64,000 nucleotides of DNA from Nostocales cyanobacterium Centralia_MAG_434 (GTDB taxonomy: Bacteria; Cyanobacteriota; Cyanobacteriia; Cyanobacteriales; Nostocaceae), in NCBI GenBank assembly GCA_021324415.1, contig JAJPJF010000198.1:1-64000 (forward strand), read 5' to 3'. A program made the translations under genes and the position numbers. Shown here piece by piece: positions 19,707-29,033 of this stretch (the stretch's first letter is position 1; every line of letters starts with the position of its first letter). The notes under the pieces are model-generated. The model made no database searches and was not told the origin of the DNA. It saw nothing but the letters and a program-made list of their open reading frames with translations.

Positions 19707-20246
19707 GTGATGACAACTCTTGTAAAACCCGTCAGACCTCAGACCAAAACGGAACCTATTTCACTACCACTGTTTAGTTCAGACAGCCCACAAAAAGTAC
19801 ACATCAAATGGCTAGATTCCGGGAAACCAGTACTTGAGGGACTGGAGAGTCAACAAGTAGAAGTATCTCTTTCCCATGATGACAGGTTTTGTCTATGTGT
19901 TGCTGGTCAAGGACCTCAAGGCTGTGACATTGCTCCTGTCAGTTCTCACTCCCAAGCAGATTGGATTTCTCTGTTAGGTAGCGATCGCGAATCTCTGCTA
20001 AGTCAACTATTAGCAACTAGTTATGAGTCTGTAGATCTTGCAGGTACAAGACTGTGGGCAGCAATAGAAGCTCTACGCAAAGCTTTTGATGCTAAAGATA
20101 TTAGTCTGAGCATTGACTTTCAACAAGGAGATACAGTCCTGTTTCAGGGAAAAGCTACAGGTAGAGAGCTACACGTAATGACTTTTCCAGTGAGCTTTAC
20201 AAAAAGTTCCCAAAGAATGATTGCAGTGATCGTGAAGAAAAAATAG
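19707..20246 (+). CDS. 4'-phosphopantetheinyl transferase-like protein (equivalent of the PksE C-terminal domain)
   Basis: The 179-residue protein has a SLSHDDRFCLCVAGQGPQGC segment leading into DIAP, which corresponds to the PPTase SxSH...GxD motif, and TRLWAAIEALRKAF, which corresponds to the WxxKEAxxK motif with Ile-Glu-Ala replacing the usual Lys-Glu-Ala. Enediyne PKSs carry such a domain at their C-terminus; here it is a separate small gene 29 bp after the ACP-KR-DH protein. It presumably loads phosphopantetheine on the synthase ACP and perhaps on the ACP encoded at 30.2 kb. The altered motif leaves some doubt about activity. Confidence 0.75.
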   Translation: MMTTLVKPVRPQTKTEPISLPLFSSDSPQKVHIKWLDSGKPVLEGLESQQVEVSLSHDDRFCLCVAGQGPQGCDIAPVSSHSQADWISLLGSDRESLLSQLLATSYESVDLAGTRLWAAIEALRKAFDAKDISLSIDFQQGDTVLFQGKATGRELHVMTFPVSFTKSSQRMIAVIVKKK

Positions 20247-20357
20247 AGCATCAGGTGAGCAATGTCCACCTAACTAACACCTAACTCAGAAATATAAAGA
20301 CAACAAAAACCAGGCATTCAACTGATGAGTCATAAAAACAGGAGATAAACACAGAGT

Positions 20358-21329
20358 ATGATTCCCAATTTTGGATCTTTACGCCGCTCAATATTTGGCA
20401 TCTCAACAGAAGTCATGGACAGCTGTTGGCAGGAGTTAAATGTTCCTGATAGCCACACTCGGCAGCAATTAAGGGAATCAAGCAGTGCTTTTATCAATGG
20501 CTATAACATCGCCCTAGAAGCTGGTTTGTCAGAGAAATTAATTCCCAAACTAAAAGCCTTTGATCGCCATTTGATCGGGTTTGCTTATACAGGAGCAGCT
20601 ATGGGGTTAGCGATGCTAGACCATATTCTTCCTGGCTACCAGCATAGATTCCAGCAGTTTGTAGATGAAAATTCTGAGTATACAAGTTCAGCTCATATTG
20701 GTGCAGGTCTTGTGCTCGCAGTTTTAAAGCGGGATGTAGAAAAGTCTTTATCTCAAATGATTCCCATGCAAAGATGGTGGGCAATTGAGGGCTTTGGTTT
20801 CCATTCCGGCATTTTTAACTGGAAAAGTTCTGTATACAAGCAAATTGTTCCTCGACAGCTTACAGGTTATGCCAGTCGAGCATTTGACCAAGGGTTAGGG
20901 CGGAGTCTTTGGTCTCTGTATGGTGCGGATATCAAGAGAATTGCGGAACAAGTACAATCCTTTCCTCAATCTCGTTGTGGGGATCTTTGGAGCGGAATTG
21001 CCTTTGCTAGTACCTATACTTGCGGAGTCAATGAAGAGACTTTGCAAAATTTAAAGGAAGCAGCAGGTGATGATACATCTTATCTAGCCTTGGGTGCTGC
21101 ACTAGCGGCAAATCCTCTTTACCTAGCTAACTGTATTGTTGATCACACTAACCTTGCTTGTTCAGTTCTTTGTGGAATGTCAGCAGAAGAGGTAGCAAAA
21201 CTGACTTTGAAAATTATACAAGGGCTAACTGTTGATGAACAAGAAGCAGTGTTCGTAGACCAACCAATCTATGAAACCTACCGAGAAGGCATTCGTACCC
21301 AATTCATCAAGAAGATAGTTACTGCCTAA
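20358..21329 (+). CDS. DUF1702 family protein (enediyne E3-like), copy A
   Basis: The 323-residue protein matches the DUF1702 pattern: RSSSAFINGYN-type start, GFAYTGAAMGLAMLD, HIGAGLVLAVL, MQRWWAIEGFGFHSGIFNW, DQGLGRSLWSLYGADIKRI and SRCGDLWSGIAFASTYTCG. DUF1702 proteins accompany enediyne-type iterative PKSs in actinobacteria and also occur in cyanobacteria and myxobacteria; their chemistry is not settled. It sits 111 bp after the PPTase gene and 71 bp before a paralogue of identical length. It is probably needed to process or release the polyene made by the synthase. Confidence 0.8.
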   Translation: MIPNFGSLRRSIFGISTEVMDSCWQELNVPDSHTRQQLRESSSAFINGYNIALEAGLSEKLIPKLKAFDRHLIGFAYTGAAMGLAMLDHILPGYQHRFQQFVDENSEYTSSAHIGAGLVLAVLKRDVEKSLSQMIPMQRWWAIEGFGFHSGIFNWKSSVYKQIVPRQLTGYASRAFDQGLGRSLWSLYGADIKRIAEQVQSFPQSRCGDLWSGIAFASTYTCGVNEETLQNLKEAAGDDTSYLALGAALAANPLYLANCIVDHTNLACSVLCGMSAEEVAKLTLKIIQGLTVDEQEAVFVDQPIYETYREGIRTQFIKKIVTA

Positions 21330-21400
21330 TTGCCACATCAGTTGTTCTCAACTTTTAGATAAGCTGACCCGATTGTATTAACCACAGAAGGAGATAGATT

Positions 21401-22372
21401 ATGATTTTTACTGTTGGATTTTTGCGCCGATTTTTATTTGGTCTTCCCATAGAAGGAATGGATAAATTTTGGAAGGAGTTTCCAGGATCGGAAACAGGAG
21501 CAAAACGGCAATTGAGATTATCTAGTAACGCTTTTATTAGCGGTTATAATACAACCTTGGAAGTTGGTTTATCACATATCATACTCAGCGAACTCCAATC
21601 TTTTGATATCAATCTACGTGGCTTTGCTTACGAAGGAGTTGGCATGGGCTTAACCATGATTGATTACACCAGTTTTGGCAAGGAAAGTAAATTCCAAAAA
21701 TTTGTAGACGAGAATCCTAACCACACGAGTTTAGCTCACATCGGTGCTGGCTTTGCTATTTCCGTGCTCAACAAAGATATTGAAAAATCTTTAGCACCTA
21801 TGGACCCCATGCAAAGGTGGTGGGCTATGGATGGCTATGGTTTTTATAATGGTATCTTTAAGTGGAAGGAGTCTGTCCAAAAACAATTTGTTCCTAGAAA
21901 AGTTACTGGCTACGCCCTTCGAGCATTTGATCGTGGATTGGGTAGAAGTATTTGGTTTCTCTTCAGTGCTGATATCAACAGAATTGTTAATGAATTGAAG
22001 AAGTTTCCAGAATCCCGTCGAGCAGATATTTGGAGTGGTGTTGGCGTCGCTAGTACTTACGCTGGTGGGGTTAGTGAAGAAACATTACGGAATATAAAGG
22101 CGATAGCAGGTTCTTACGCGTCTTATGTATCTCTAGGTTCTACTCAGGCTGCAAGTGCTCGTTATCTTGCTAACAATATTGTTGAACACAACGATTTAGC
22201 TTGCTCAGTTTACTGCGGTATGTCTGCTGAAAATGCAGCCAAACTTACTATTGACGTGATGAAAGGGCTAAAGATTAATGCTAAGGAAAAGGTGTTTGTA
22301 AAACAACCAATTCATGAAACATATCGAGAGACTATTCGCACTAAATTGATGGAAGTGCCAGTTGCAGCTTAA
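21401..22372 (+). CDS. DUF1702 family protein (enediyne E3-like), copy B
   Basis: This paralogue of the preceding gene also has 323 residues and the same blocks: FAYEGVGMGLTMID, AHIGAGFAISVL, MQRWWAMDGYGFYNG, DRGLGRSIWFLFSADINRI and SRRADIWSGVGVASTYAGG. The last block is closer to the family consensus than in copy A. GAAGGAGATAG before the ATG is a good ribosome site. The pair may form a heteromeric unit, since tandem copies that have drifted this far are normally kept for different roles. A strong hairpin follows the stop codon. Confidence 0.8.
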   Translation: MIFTVGFLRRFLFGLPIEGMDKFWKEFPGSETGAKRQLRLSSNAFISGYNTTLEVGLSHIILSELQSFDINLRGFAYEGVGMGLTMIDYTSFGKESKFQKFVDENPNHTSLAHIGAGFAISVLNKDIEKSLAPMDPMQRWWAMDGYGFYNGIFKWKESVQKQFVPRKVTGYALRAFDRGLGRSIWFLFSADINRIVNELKKFPESRRADIWSGVGVASTYAGGVSEETLRNIKAIAGSYASYVSLGSTQAASARYLANNIVEHNDLACSVYCGMSAENAAKLTIDVMKGLKINAKEKVFVKQPIHETYRETIRTKLMEVPVAA

Positions 22373-22436
22373 CTAGTTTACTGATACCTACCTCAAGTTT
22401 TTACCTGGGGTGAGAGGTAAAACTTAGAATTACCTG

Positions 22437-22487
22437 CTGTCTCATGGTTAAGTAAATATTTTATTTTAATTTACTGCCATGAGACAG
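22437..22487 (+). terminator. Intercistronic hairpin after DUF1702 copy B
   Basis: CTGTCTCATGG (22437-22447) pairs perfectly with CCATGAGACAG (22477-22487). An inner AGTAAAT/ATTTACT pair extends the stem around an AT loop. There is no T tract, so it may be an RNA-processing or partial-termination site within the operon. Confidence 0.6.
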
Positions 22488-22526
22488 AATTCATAAAATT
22501 CATTCGCAAAAAAGGATACTAGGTAC

Positions 22527-24302
22527 ATGAATTCTACTCAAGAACTAGTTTATGATGCCGTAATTATGGGAGCTGGTTTTGCAGGAAACTGTCAAGCTAG
22601 ACACCTATTATTAAAGATTCCCAATATCAAAATAGCAATCATCGATCCCCGTTCTCCCGAAAGGACGACGAAAGATTTAAAAGTGGGTGAATCGACCGTA
22701 GAAATTGGTGCAACTTTTTTAACTAAAGAATTGGGTCTTTATGAATATCTAATTGAAAACCAAGCACCTAAACATGGACTGAGCTTCCACTGGCCTAAAA
22801 ATCCAAATCAAACAAATAGTACAGATGATTACTATAATATTTGGACAAATGGTCTTCCACCCACCGAAAGTTTTCAACTCAATCGGGCAAAACTAGAGCA
22901 AGATTTACTCCAAATGAATCGAAATATGGGAGCAACTTTCTACAACGGTAGAGTTGTAGATTTAGACCTAACTCCCAAAAATGAACTTCACACTGTTGAG
23001 GTAAAACTTGAAGATGGTAAAATTAACCTCAAAGCAAAACATGTCATTGATGCTGCTGGTCGCCGTTTTCTAATTGGTAAAAAGACAGATAATCTAATTT
23101 TAGACCCACAGGACTTATACGGGATTAATACCGGATCTTCATGGATTCATGTCAAGGGAATAGATCGTAGCATAGTTGATAATGGCTATCATCCCGATAC
23201 TTCAATTGCTAGTCACTATTACACCACAAATCATTGGTTTGGTCACGGTCATTGGCTTTGGATGATTCCTACTGGTAAATCTGGTAAAGAGTTATCAATT
23301 GGGGTTGTCTATCATCAAAATATAATTCCTACTAAAGACATCAACACTGTAGAGAAATTTAAAGCTTTCTTAAAAGCCAATCATACTCTTCTTTACAATC
23401 TCATCGAAAGTGGGGAAGATATTGACTTTAAAAACCTACCAAGACTAGCACATAAAAGTCGTAAAATGATTTCTGAAGACAACTGGTATGTGTTAGGTGA
23501 TGCTGCTCATATGTTTGACCCTTTTTATTCTCCTGGGTTAAGCCTTACAGCTCTTGATATTGAAAGCGTCACTGAATGCGTTCGTGCTAAACTTGCTGAA
23601 GAACCTGATGCTGAGAAAAAGCAAGCTTTCTACAATCGCTTTTTAACTACCAACTCTAGCTCATATAATTACATTTATCAAAGGCACGAAAAGCATTTAG
23701 GTAATGCATGTGCAATGAGTTGGCGTACTTACCTGGAGGATATGTTATGGTTTGGTATTTTACTGCCAATGTATATAGGTAAGTGGTTCCTCAATTTTGA
23801 ATTTATTTCTCAATACGAGAGCATAGCTAAATTTCTTTTCTTCAACAAGAATAGTCTTTTTGCTGATTTTTATCGCGTTCTAGATCAGGTGGTTGAGCGC
23901 AAAATCAATATTGGTCTAATGGACTTTACTCGGAACGACCAATTACTTTTTAAGTATGGGCCTCTGCGATTTTTTGATGATTACTTGAGAAAAACAAAGT
24001 TTGAGCCTTTGCGCTGTAATGTTTTTGCTGGTATTAAAGGTACTTTCTTGTTCTTTATTATTGCATCTGTAAAATTACGCTTCAGTACCTTTGGCATTTT
24101 AGGAGTGTTATCTCCACGCAACATTTTCCTGATAATTCAATTATTAGCTTTATCTCTCTACGTAGCTATTGGCGAACAAATTTATCTGTTTAAGATGCGT
24201 AAGGTACCAGCTAACACATCTATTGACAGTTTGAGGAAAGAATTTAAAAACTACCAACATCAACCTCAACTACGCTCTTGGATGGAAGGAATAAAGGCTT
24301 AG
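22527..24302 (+). CDS. Flavin-dependent halogenase-like enzyme (paralogue 2)
   Basis: The 591-residue FAD-dependent enzyme has GAGFAG at 15-20, KVGEST at 52-57, Lys82 in ENQAPKHGLSFHW at the place of the PrnA catalytic Lys, WLWMIP at about 243-248 (the WxWxIP halogenase motif) and FDPFYSPG at 330-337 (the FxPxxSxG motif used to recognise flavin-dependent halogenases). The C-terminal 200 residues contain hydrophobic stretches and are shared with the two paralogues. It would need reduced flavin from a separate reductase, none of which is obvious nearby. It lies between the DUF1702 pair and a second tandem halogenase, so it probably decorates the polyketide-derived chain. Confidence 0.85.
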   Translation: MNSTQELVYDAVIMGAGFAGNCQARHLLLKIPNIKIAIIDPRSPERTTKDLKVGESTVEIGATFLTKELGLYEYLIENQAPKHGLSFHWPKNPNQTNSTDDYYNIWTNGLPPTESFQLNRAKLEQDLLQMNRNMGATFYNGRVVDLDLTPKNELHTVEVKLEDGKINLKAKHVIDAAGRRFLIGKKTDNLILDPQDLYGINTGSSWIHVKGIDRSIVDNGYHPDTSIASHYYTTNHWFGHGHWLWMIPTGKSGKELSIGVVYHQNIIPTKDINTVEKFKAFLKANHTLLYNLIESGEDIDFKNLPRLAHKSRKMISEDNWYVLGDAAHMFDPFYSPGLSLTALDIESVTECVRAKLAEEPDAEKKQAFYNRFLTTNSSSYNYIYQRHEKHLGNACAMSWRTYLEDMLWFGILLPMYIGKWFLNFEFISQYESIAKFLFFNKNSLFADFYRVLDQVVERKINIGLMDFTRNDQLLFKYGPLRFFDDYLRKTKFEPLRCNVFAGIKGTFLFFIIASVKLRFSTFGILGVLSPRNIFLIIQLLALSLYVAIGEQIYLFKMRKVPANTSIDSLRKEFKNYQHQPQLRSWMEGIKA

Positions 24303-24310
24303 AAATATTT

Positions 24311-24334
24311 GCTGTCTGATTTTCATCAGACAGC
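24311..24334 (+). terminator. Intercistronic hairpin between the two halogenase-like genes
   Basis: GCTGTCTGAT (24311-24320) pairs perfectly with ATCAGACAGC (24325-24334) around a TTTC loop, 8 bp after the stop codon. It has no T tract. The arm sequence resembles that of the preceding intercistronic hairpin (CTGTCT). Confidence 0.65.
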
Positions 24335-24374
24335 AATCACTAAAATTTGTAACACAAAAAAGGAGAAGTAGCTA

Positions 24375-26132
24375 ATGAATTCTACTCAACAGCTAATTTA
24401 TGATGTTGTAATTATGGGGGCTGGTTTTGCGGGTAACTGTCAAGCTAGACACCTATTATTAAAGAATCCCAATATCAAAATAGCAATCATCGATCCTCGT
24501 TCTCTAGAAAGGACGACGAAAGATTTAAAAGTGGGTGAATCAACTGTAGAAATTGGTGCAACTTTCTTAAGTAAAGAATTAGGACTGCACGAATATCTGA
24601 TTGAAAATCATTCTCCTAAACATGGACTAAATTTTCATTGGGCAAAAAATCCTAATCAGACAGATAACATAGATGATTATTATCATGTTGGAAATCGCAC
24701 TGTTTCTATCGATACATTTCAATTAAATAGAGCGAAATTGGAGCAAGATTTACTCCAAATGAATAGAGAAATGGGGGCAATTTTCTATAACGGTCGAGTT
24801 ATAGATGTGGAGTTAACACCCAAAGATGAACTACATACCGTTAAGGTTAAAGTTGAAGAAGATCAAATCTATCTGAAAGCCAAGCACGTTATTGATGCTG
24901 CCGGTCGTCGCTTTCTCATCGGTAAAAAAACTGATAATTTAATCTTCGAGCCCGAACAGCTTTATGGGATTAATACAGGTTCTTCGTGGCTTCGTGTTAA
25001 GAATGTAGACCGTAGTATTGTTGATGATGGCTACCATCCCTCAACTTCTGCAGCTAGTCGTTACTATGCTACTCAACACTGGTTTGGTCATGGTCATTGG
25101 ATTTGGATGATTCCTATTGATAAACATGAAAGAGAGCTATCGATTGGAATTGTTTATCATAAAAATATCATTCCAAGCAAAGATATAAATACTTTAGAGA
25201 AGTTTACAAATTTCTTAAAAGCGAATCACACCGTTGTTTATAATCTAATTGAAAGTGGTGAGTTAGTTGATTTTCATCATTTACCGAGATTGGCACATAA
25301 CAGCAAGAAAATCATCTCGGAAGATAACTGGTATGTGTTAGGTGATGCGGCTCATATGTTTGACCCTTTTTATTCTCCTGGCTTGACTCTAACAGCTCTT
25401 GCAATTGAAAGTACCACTGATATCATTTGTAGTAAACTTGCTGGAGAAGCTGATGCTGATAAAAAGCGAGAGTTCTACAATCGTTTTTTGCTTACAAATG
25501 CTCGTACATACAACCAAATTTATCAGAAACATGATAAGCATTTAGGAAATGCTAGTGTTATGAGTTGGCGAATTTATATGGAGAACATGTTCTGGTTTGG
25601 CATATTAGTTCCTATGTATATAGGTAAGTGGTTTTTAGACTTTAACTTTGTTTCCCAGTACCAAAAAATTGCTGATTTTATCTTCTTTGGTAAAAACAGT
25701 ATTTTTACTGAACTATATCAGCTATTCGACCAGTTGGTTGAGAAACAAATTAATATCGGTATTGTGGATTATACACGAACTGATCAATTGTTTTGGAATT
25801 ATGCTCCTACTAAAACCTTTGACCGCTTTCTAGAGAATACAAAATTTGAAGCTCTACATTGCAATGTGTTTGCTGGAATGAAAGCAACTTTCTTCTTTCT
25901 CATCTTTTATTATTTAAAGCTACGACTCAAAGGATTTGGAGTTTTAAGCGTGCTAGCTCCACGTTGTATTTTTCGGGTATTGCAATTGTTCTCATTGTAT
26001 ATATATACTGCAATGGGTGAACAAATCTATTTATTTAAAACCAGAAATCTTCCAGACAACACCTTCATTAATAAAATGAGGGAAGAGTTTAAAAATTATC
26101 AGTACCAGCGTCAGTTACAACCTTGGGCTTAA
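24375..26132 (+). CDS. Flavin-dependent halogenase-like enzyme (paralogue 3)
   Basis: The 585-residue protein is clearly a tandem duplicate of the preceding gene; the first 70 codons are nearly identical in DNA as well as protein. It keeps GAGFAG, KVGEST, Lys82 (ENHSPKHGLNFHW), WIWMIP and FDPFYSPG, so all halogenase hallmarks are intact. The region around residues 100-115 differs (DDYYHVGNRTVSIDTF), which may change substrate preference. GGAGAAG gives a good ribosome site before ATG 24375. Two active-looking halogenases in tandem suggest more than one halogenation, or different positions on the same lipid. Confidence 0.85.
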   Translation: MNSTQQLIYDVVIMGAGFAGNCQARHLLLKNPNIKIAIIDPRSLERTTKDLKVGESTVEIGATFLSKELGLHEYLIENHSPKHGLNFHWAKNPNQTDNIDDYYHVGNRTVSIDTFQLNRAKLEQDLLQMNREMGAIFYNGRVIDVELTPKDELHTVKVKVEEDQIYLKAKHVIDAAGRRFLIGKKTDNLIFEPEQLYGINTGSSWLRVKNVDRSIVDDGYHPSTSAASRYYATQHWFGHGHWIWMIPIDKHERELSIGIVYHKNIIPSKDINTLEKFTNFLKANHTVVYNLIESGELVDFHHLPRLAHNSKKIISEDNWYVLGDAAHMFDPFYSPGLTLTALAIESTTDIICSKLAGEADADKKREFYNRFLLTNARTYNQIYQKHDKHLGNASVMSWRIYMENMFWFGILVPMYIGKWFLDFNFVSQYQKIADFIFFGKNSIFTELYQLFDQLVEKQINIGIVDYTRTDQLFWNYAPTKTFDRFLENTKFEALHCNVFAGMKATFFFLIFYYLKLRLKGFGVLSVLAPRCIFRVLQLFSLYIYTAMGEQIYLFKTRNLPDNTFINKMREEFKNYQYQRQLQPWA

Positions 26133-26153
26133 GGTATGGAAATCTAGCTTTTC

Positions 26154-26191
26154 TTCACCCGCATTTTTCACTTATGAGAAATGTGGGTGAA
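26154..26191 (+). terminator. Hairpin after the second tandem halogenase-like gene
   Basis: TTCACCCGCATTT (from 26154) pairs with AAATGTGGGTGAA (ending 26191), including one G-U pair, around a 12-nt loop. It is the third intercistronic hairpin in this stretch and separates the biosynthetic genes from the exporter genes. Confidence 0.6.
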
Positions 26192-26308
26192 TAAGTGTGG
26201 AAGTATATCCAGCAGAATTTCATTATGACTTCTTTGTCTGCCGCTAACATTTTTTGAATTGGTATAATCTAAAAACTACTCAAAACCAACTTATGTGTAG
26301 AATTTATA

Positions 26309-27625
26309 ATGAAAATTAATATTAATAAAAAAGTCACGAGATGGGCAACACCTAGTGTATTTGTCACTGCTGCTTTAGTAACTGGTGCAGTGATTACTTA
26401 CTCTATGGTACGTTTGCGATTAGCGACTTCTAGTCCCTCCCAAATTTCTCAAATCAGTGCGGTTCCCATTAATGCTGTGTCCGCAACTGGATACCTGGAA
26501 CCCCAAGGAGAAGTTATTAAAATATCTGGTCCGACTTCTACCGAAGCCACAAGAGTTCAACAACTGCTTGTTAAACAGGGAGATAAAGTGAAGTCGGGAC
26601 AAGTTCTAGCAATTTTGGATAGCCGTGATCGTCAGCAAGCAGCTCTTATACAGGCACAAACACAGGTTAAAGTAGCTGAAGCACGTCTATCACAAGTCAA
26701 AGCTGGAGCAAAAAAAGGTGATATTAATGCTCAATCAGCTAGATTTCAACAGACTAAAGCTGAGTTAGAAGGGCAAATTGCCACCCAAAAGGCAACTATT
26801 GCCAGCTTAGAGGCTAAGTTAGCAGGAGAAAGCGCTGCTCAACAGGCAACAATCGAACGCATTCAAGCTGAGTTAGGGAATGCTCGCACTAATTGTGATC
26901 GCTACAAAAGCTTATACCAACAAGGAGCAGTTTCAGAACAACAGCACGACAATTTTTGCCTACAGCAGAGTACCACAGAGGACAGTCTCAAGGAAGCACA
27001 AGCAAATCTTGATCGTATTGTTACCACTACTCAGGAGCAGATAGCAGAAGCGAAAGCTAATTTAAATCGCACCATAGCAACAAATCGCAAGCAAATTAAG
27101 GAAGCACAAGCAACTCTCAGTTCAGTAGCAGAAATCCGTCCAGTAGACGTAAAACTGGCTCAGTCAGAGATCGAAGCAGCAAAAGCATCTGCTCAGCAAG
27201 CGCAGGCAAATTTGGATTTAACTTACGTGCGATCGCCTAGAGATGGACGTGTTCTCAAGATTCATACTTGGCCTGGTGAACTCATTGGTAATGATGGAAT
27301 TGTTGAGTTGGGTAAAACTGACCAAATGTATGTAAAAGCAGAAGTTTATGAAACCGATATCACTAAAGTTCGCGTAGGACAAACAGCAACTATCATCGCT
27401 CAAGGAGTCATGGACAAATTAAAAGGGACTGTAGAAGAAGTTGGATGGAAGATTGGTACTAAAAATGCTTTAGGGACCGACCCTGTTGCAGATGCAGACG
27501 CAAGAGTAGTGGAAGTAAAAATTCGCCTGAATTCAGAATCTAGTAAAAAAGTTGCAGGCTTAACTAATTTACAGGTAAATGTGATCATCAAAACAGGCAA
27601 CTATAATTCCAGTACAGATAACTAA
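26309..27625 (+). CDS. devB: DevB-type membrane fusion protein (HlyD family)
   Basis: The 438-residue periplasmic adaptor has an N-terminal membrane anchor (residues 12-35), a lipoyl-like half (VSATGYLEPQGEVIKIS and GDKVKSGQVLAILDSRD), a long Ala/Gln-rich coiled coil at about 105-285, the second lipoyl half (NLDLTYVRSPRDGRVLKI) and a beta-barrel region. It is the partner of the DevC permease and DevA ATPase that follow, an ABC exporter type that in heterocystous cyanobacteria passes glycolipids to a TolC-like outer membrane channel. The location after the halogenase pair suggests that this copy exports the product of the cluster and not the normal heterocyst glycolipid. Confidence 0.85.
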   Translation: MKININKKVTRWATPSVFVTAALVTGAVITYSMVRLRLATSSPSQISQISAVPINAVSATGYLEPQGEVIKISGPTSTEATRVQQLLVKQGDKVKSGQVLAILDSRDRQQAALIQAQTQVKVAEARLSQVKAGAKKGDINAQSARFQQTKAELEGQIATQKATIASLEAKLAGESAAQQATIERIQAELGNARTNCDRYKSLYQQGAVSEQQHDNFCLQQSTTEDSLKEAQANLDRIVTTTQEQIAEAKANLNRTIATNRKQIKEAQATLSSVAEIRPVDVKLAQSEIEAAKASAQQAQANLDLTYVRSPRDGRVLKIHTWPGELIGNDGIVELGKTDQMYVKAEVYETDITKVRVGQTATIIAQGVMDKLKGTVEEVGWKIGTKNALGTDPVADADARVVEVKIRLNSESSKKVAGLTNLQVNVIIKTGNYNSSTDN

Positions 27626-27654
27626 TTAATCAAAATTTATTTAAAGAACAAGCA

Positions 27655-28824
27655 ATGTTTAGAAGATTACCTACAGCCTGGTTACAACTTAGATATCAAA
27701 AAATTAGACTCATAGTAGCAATTTCAGGAGTTGTTTTTGCTGTCGTTATTATTTTTATGCAGCTTGGTATCCGTGATGCTTTATTTGATAGTGCTGTTCG
27801 TTTACATAAAGGTTTAGATGGAGATTGTTTTTTAATCAGTCCTCGTTCTACTTCTTTAATTGCTATGGTAAACTTTCCAGAAAGACGTCTAAGCCAATTA
27901 TTAGCATTTGAAGAAGTTGATTTTGTGACTCCTATATATTTAGATTTTGCTCAATGGAAAAACCCTAAAACTAGGAACTATTGGCGAAATCTTTACGTCA
28001 TTGGGTTTGATTTACGTTATCAAATATTTAATTTACCAGGAGTCAATGATAATATCGAAGTTTTAAAAATACCTGATATCGTCTTATTTGACCGTGACTC
28101 TCGTGCGGAATTTGGCCCAATTGTTTCAGAATTTGAAAAAGGAAATAAGGTAATCACAGAAGTTAGCCATCAAGGTAATAATCGTAAAATTCAAGTGGGT
28201 GGTTTGTTTAAGATGGGAACATCTTTTGGATTTGATGGTAATTTGATTACTAGTCATTTAAATTTTCTCAGAATTTTCAATAATCGTAAACAAGGGTTTA
28301 TTGATATTGGTTTAATTAGATTAAAGCCAGGAAATAGTGTCCTTGTCTTTACTAAAAAGCTCATAGAGTATTTACCAAAAGATGTAAAAATACTCACTAA
28401 AGAAGAATTTATAGAATTTGAAAAAGAGTATTGGCAAAGTAGTACAGCTATTGGATTCATATTCAATTTAGGGGTAGTTTTAGGATTAGTTGTCGGAATG
28501 GTAGTTGTATATCAAATTCTTTATACAAACGTTTCTGAGCATTTGTCACAATATGCAACACTCAAGGCAATGGGATACAGGCATAATTATTTATTATCGA
28601 TAGTTTTGCAACAAGCTTTATTTATTGCTATTTTAGGTTATATACCAGGTTTTATTATTTCCGTAATTCAGTACGAAATCACTAAACAGGCAACTCTTAT
28701 TCCTATTGAAATGACATTTAATCGAGCGCTCTTCGTCATCTTTGCAACTATTTTCATGTGTTTTATTTCCGGTGCAACTGCGGTCAATAAACTCAAATCA
28801 GCAGACCCGGCTGAGATTTTTTAA
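27655..28824 (+). CDS. devC: DevC-type ABC exporter permease (FtsX-like)
   Basis: The 389-residue membrane protein has a first transmembrane segment at about 18-38, a large periplasmic domain, and three C-terminal membrane segments (about 260-285, 315-340 and 355-380), the usual layout of DevC and MacB-like permeases. The N-terminus MFRRLPTAWLQLRYQKIRL is typical of DevC. It starts 29 bp after devB and would be translated from the same message. A 209-bp gap separates it from the ATPase gene. Confidence 0.85.
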   Translation: MFRRLPTAWLQLRYQKIRLIVAISGVVFAVVIIFMQLGIRDALFDSAVRLHKGLDGDCFLISPRSTSLIAMVNFPERRLSQLLAFEEVDFVTPIYLDFAQWKNPKTRNYWRNLYVIGFDLRYQIFNLPGVNDNIEVLKIPDIVLFDRDSRAEFGPIVSEFEKGNKVITEVSHQGNNRKIQVGGLFKMGTSFGFDGNLITSHLNFLRIFNNRKQGFIDIGLIRLKPGNSVLVFTKKLIEYLPKDVKILTKEEFIEFEKEYWQSSTAIGFIFNLGVVLGLVVGMVVVYQILYTNVSEHLSQYATLKAMGYRHNYLLSIVLQQALFIAILGYIPGFIISVIQYEITKQATLIPIEMTFNRALFVIFATIFMCFISGATAVNKLKSADPAEIF

Positions 28825-29033
28825 GCACTAGAAAGCGTTATCAACCTCGCTATATACTATCATACATAGAGTACATCTAGAAGGTAATACTATCCTAAAG
28901 CTTTAGTGCTTCATCGTACTCCTTCCAAGTAGAAACTCTAGTACCATAGCTTTGGCTTTCATCCCACTGCTAAACTGAATCAACAAAATCCTTGAGAACC
29001 AGTATTATCTCATCTGTGCTGTATCAGATATAT

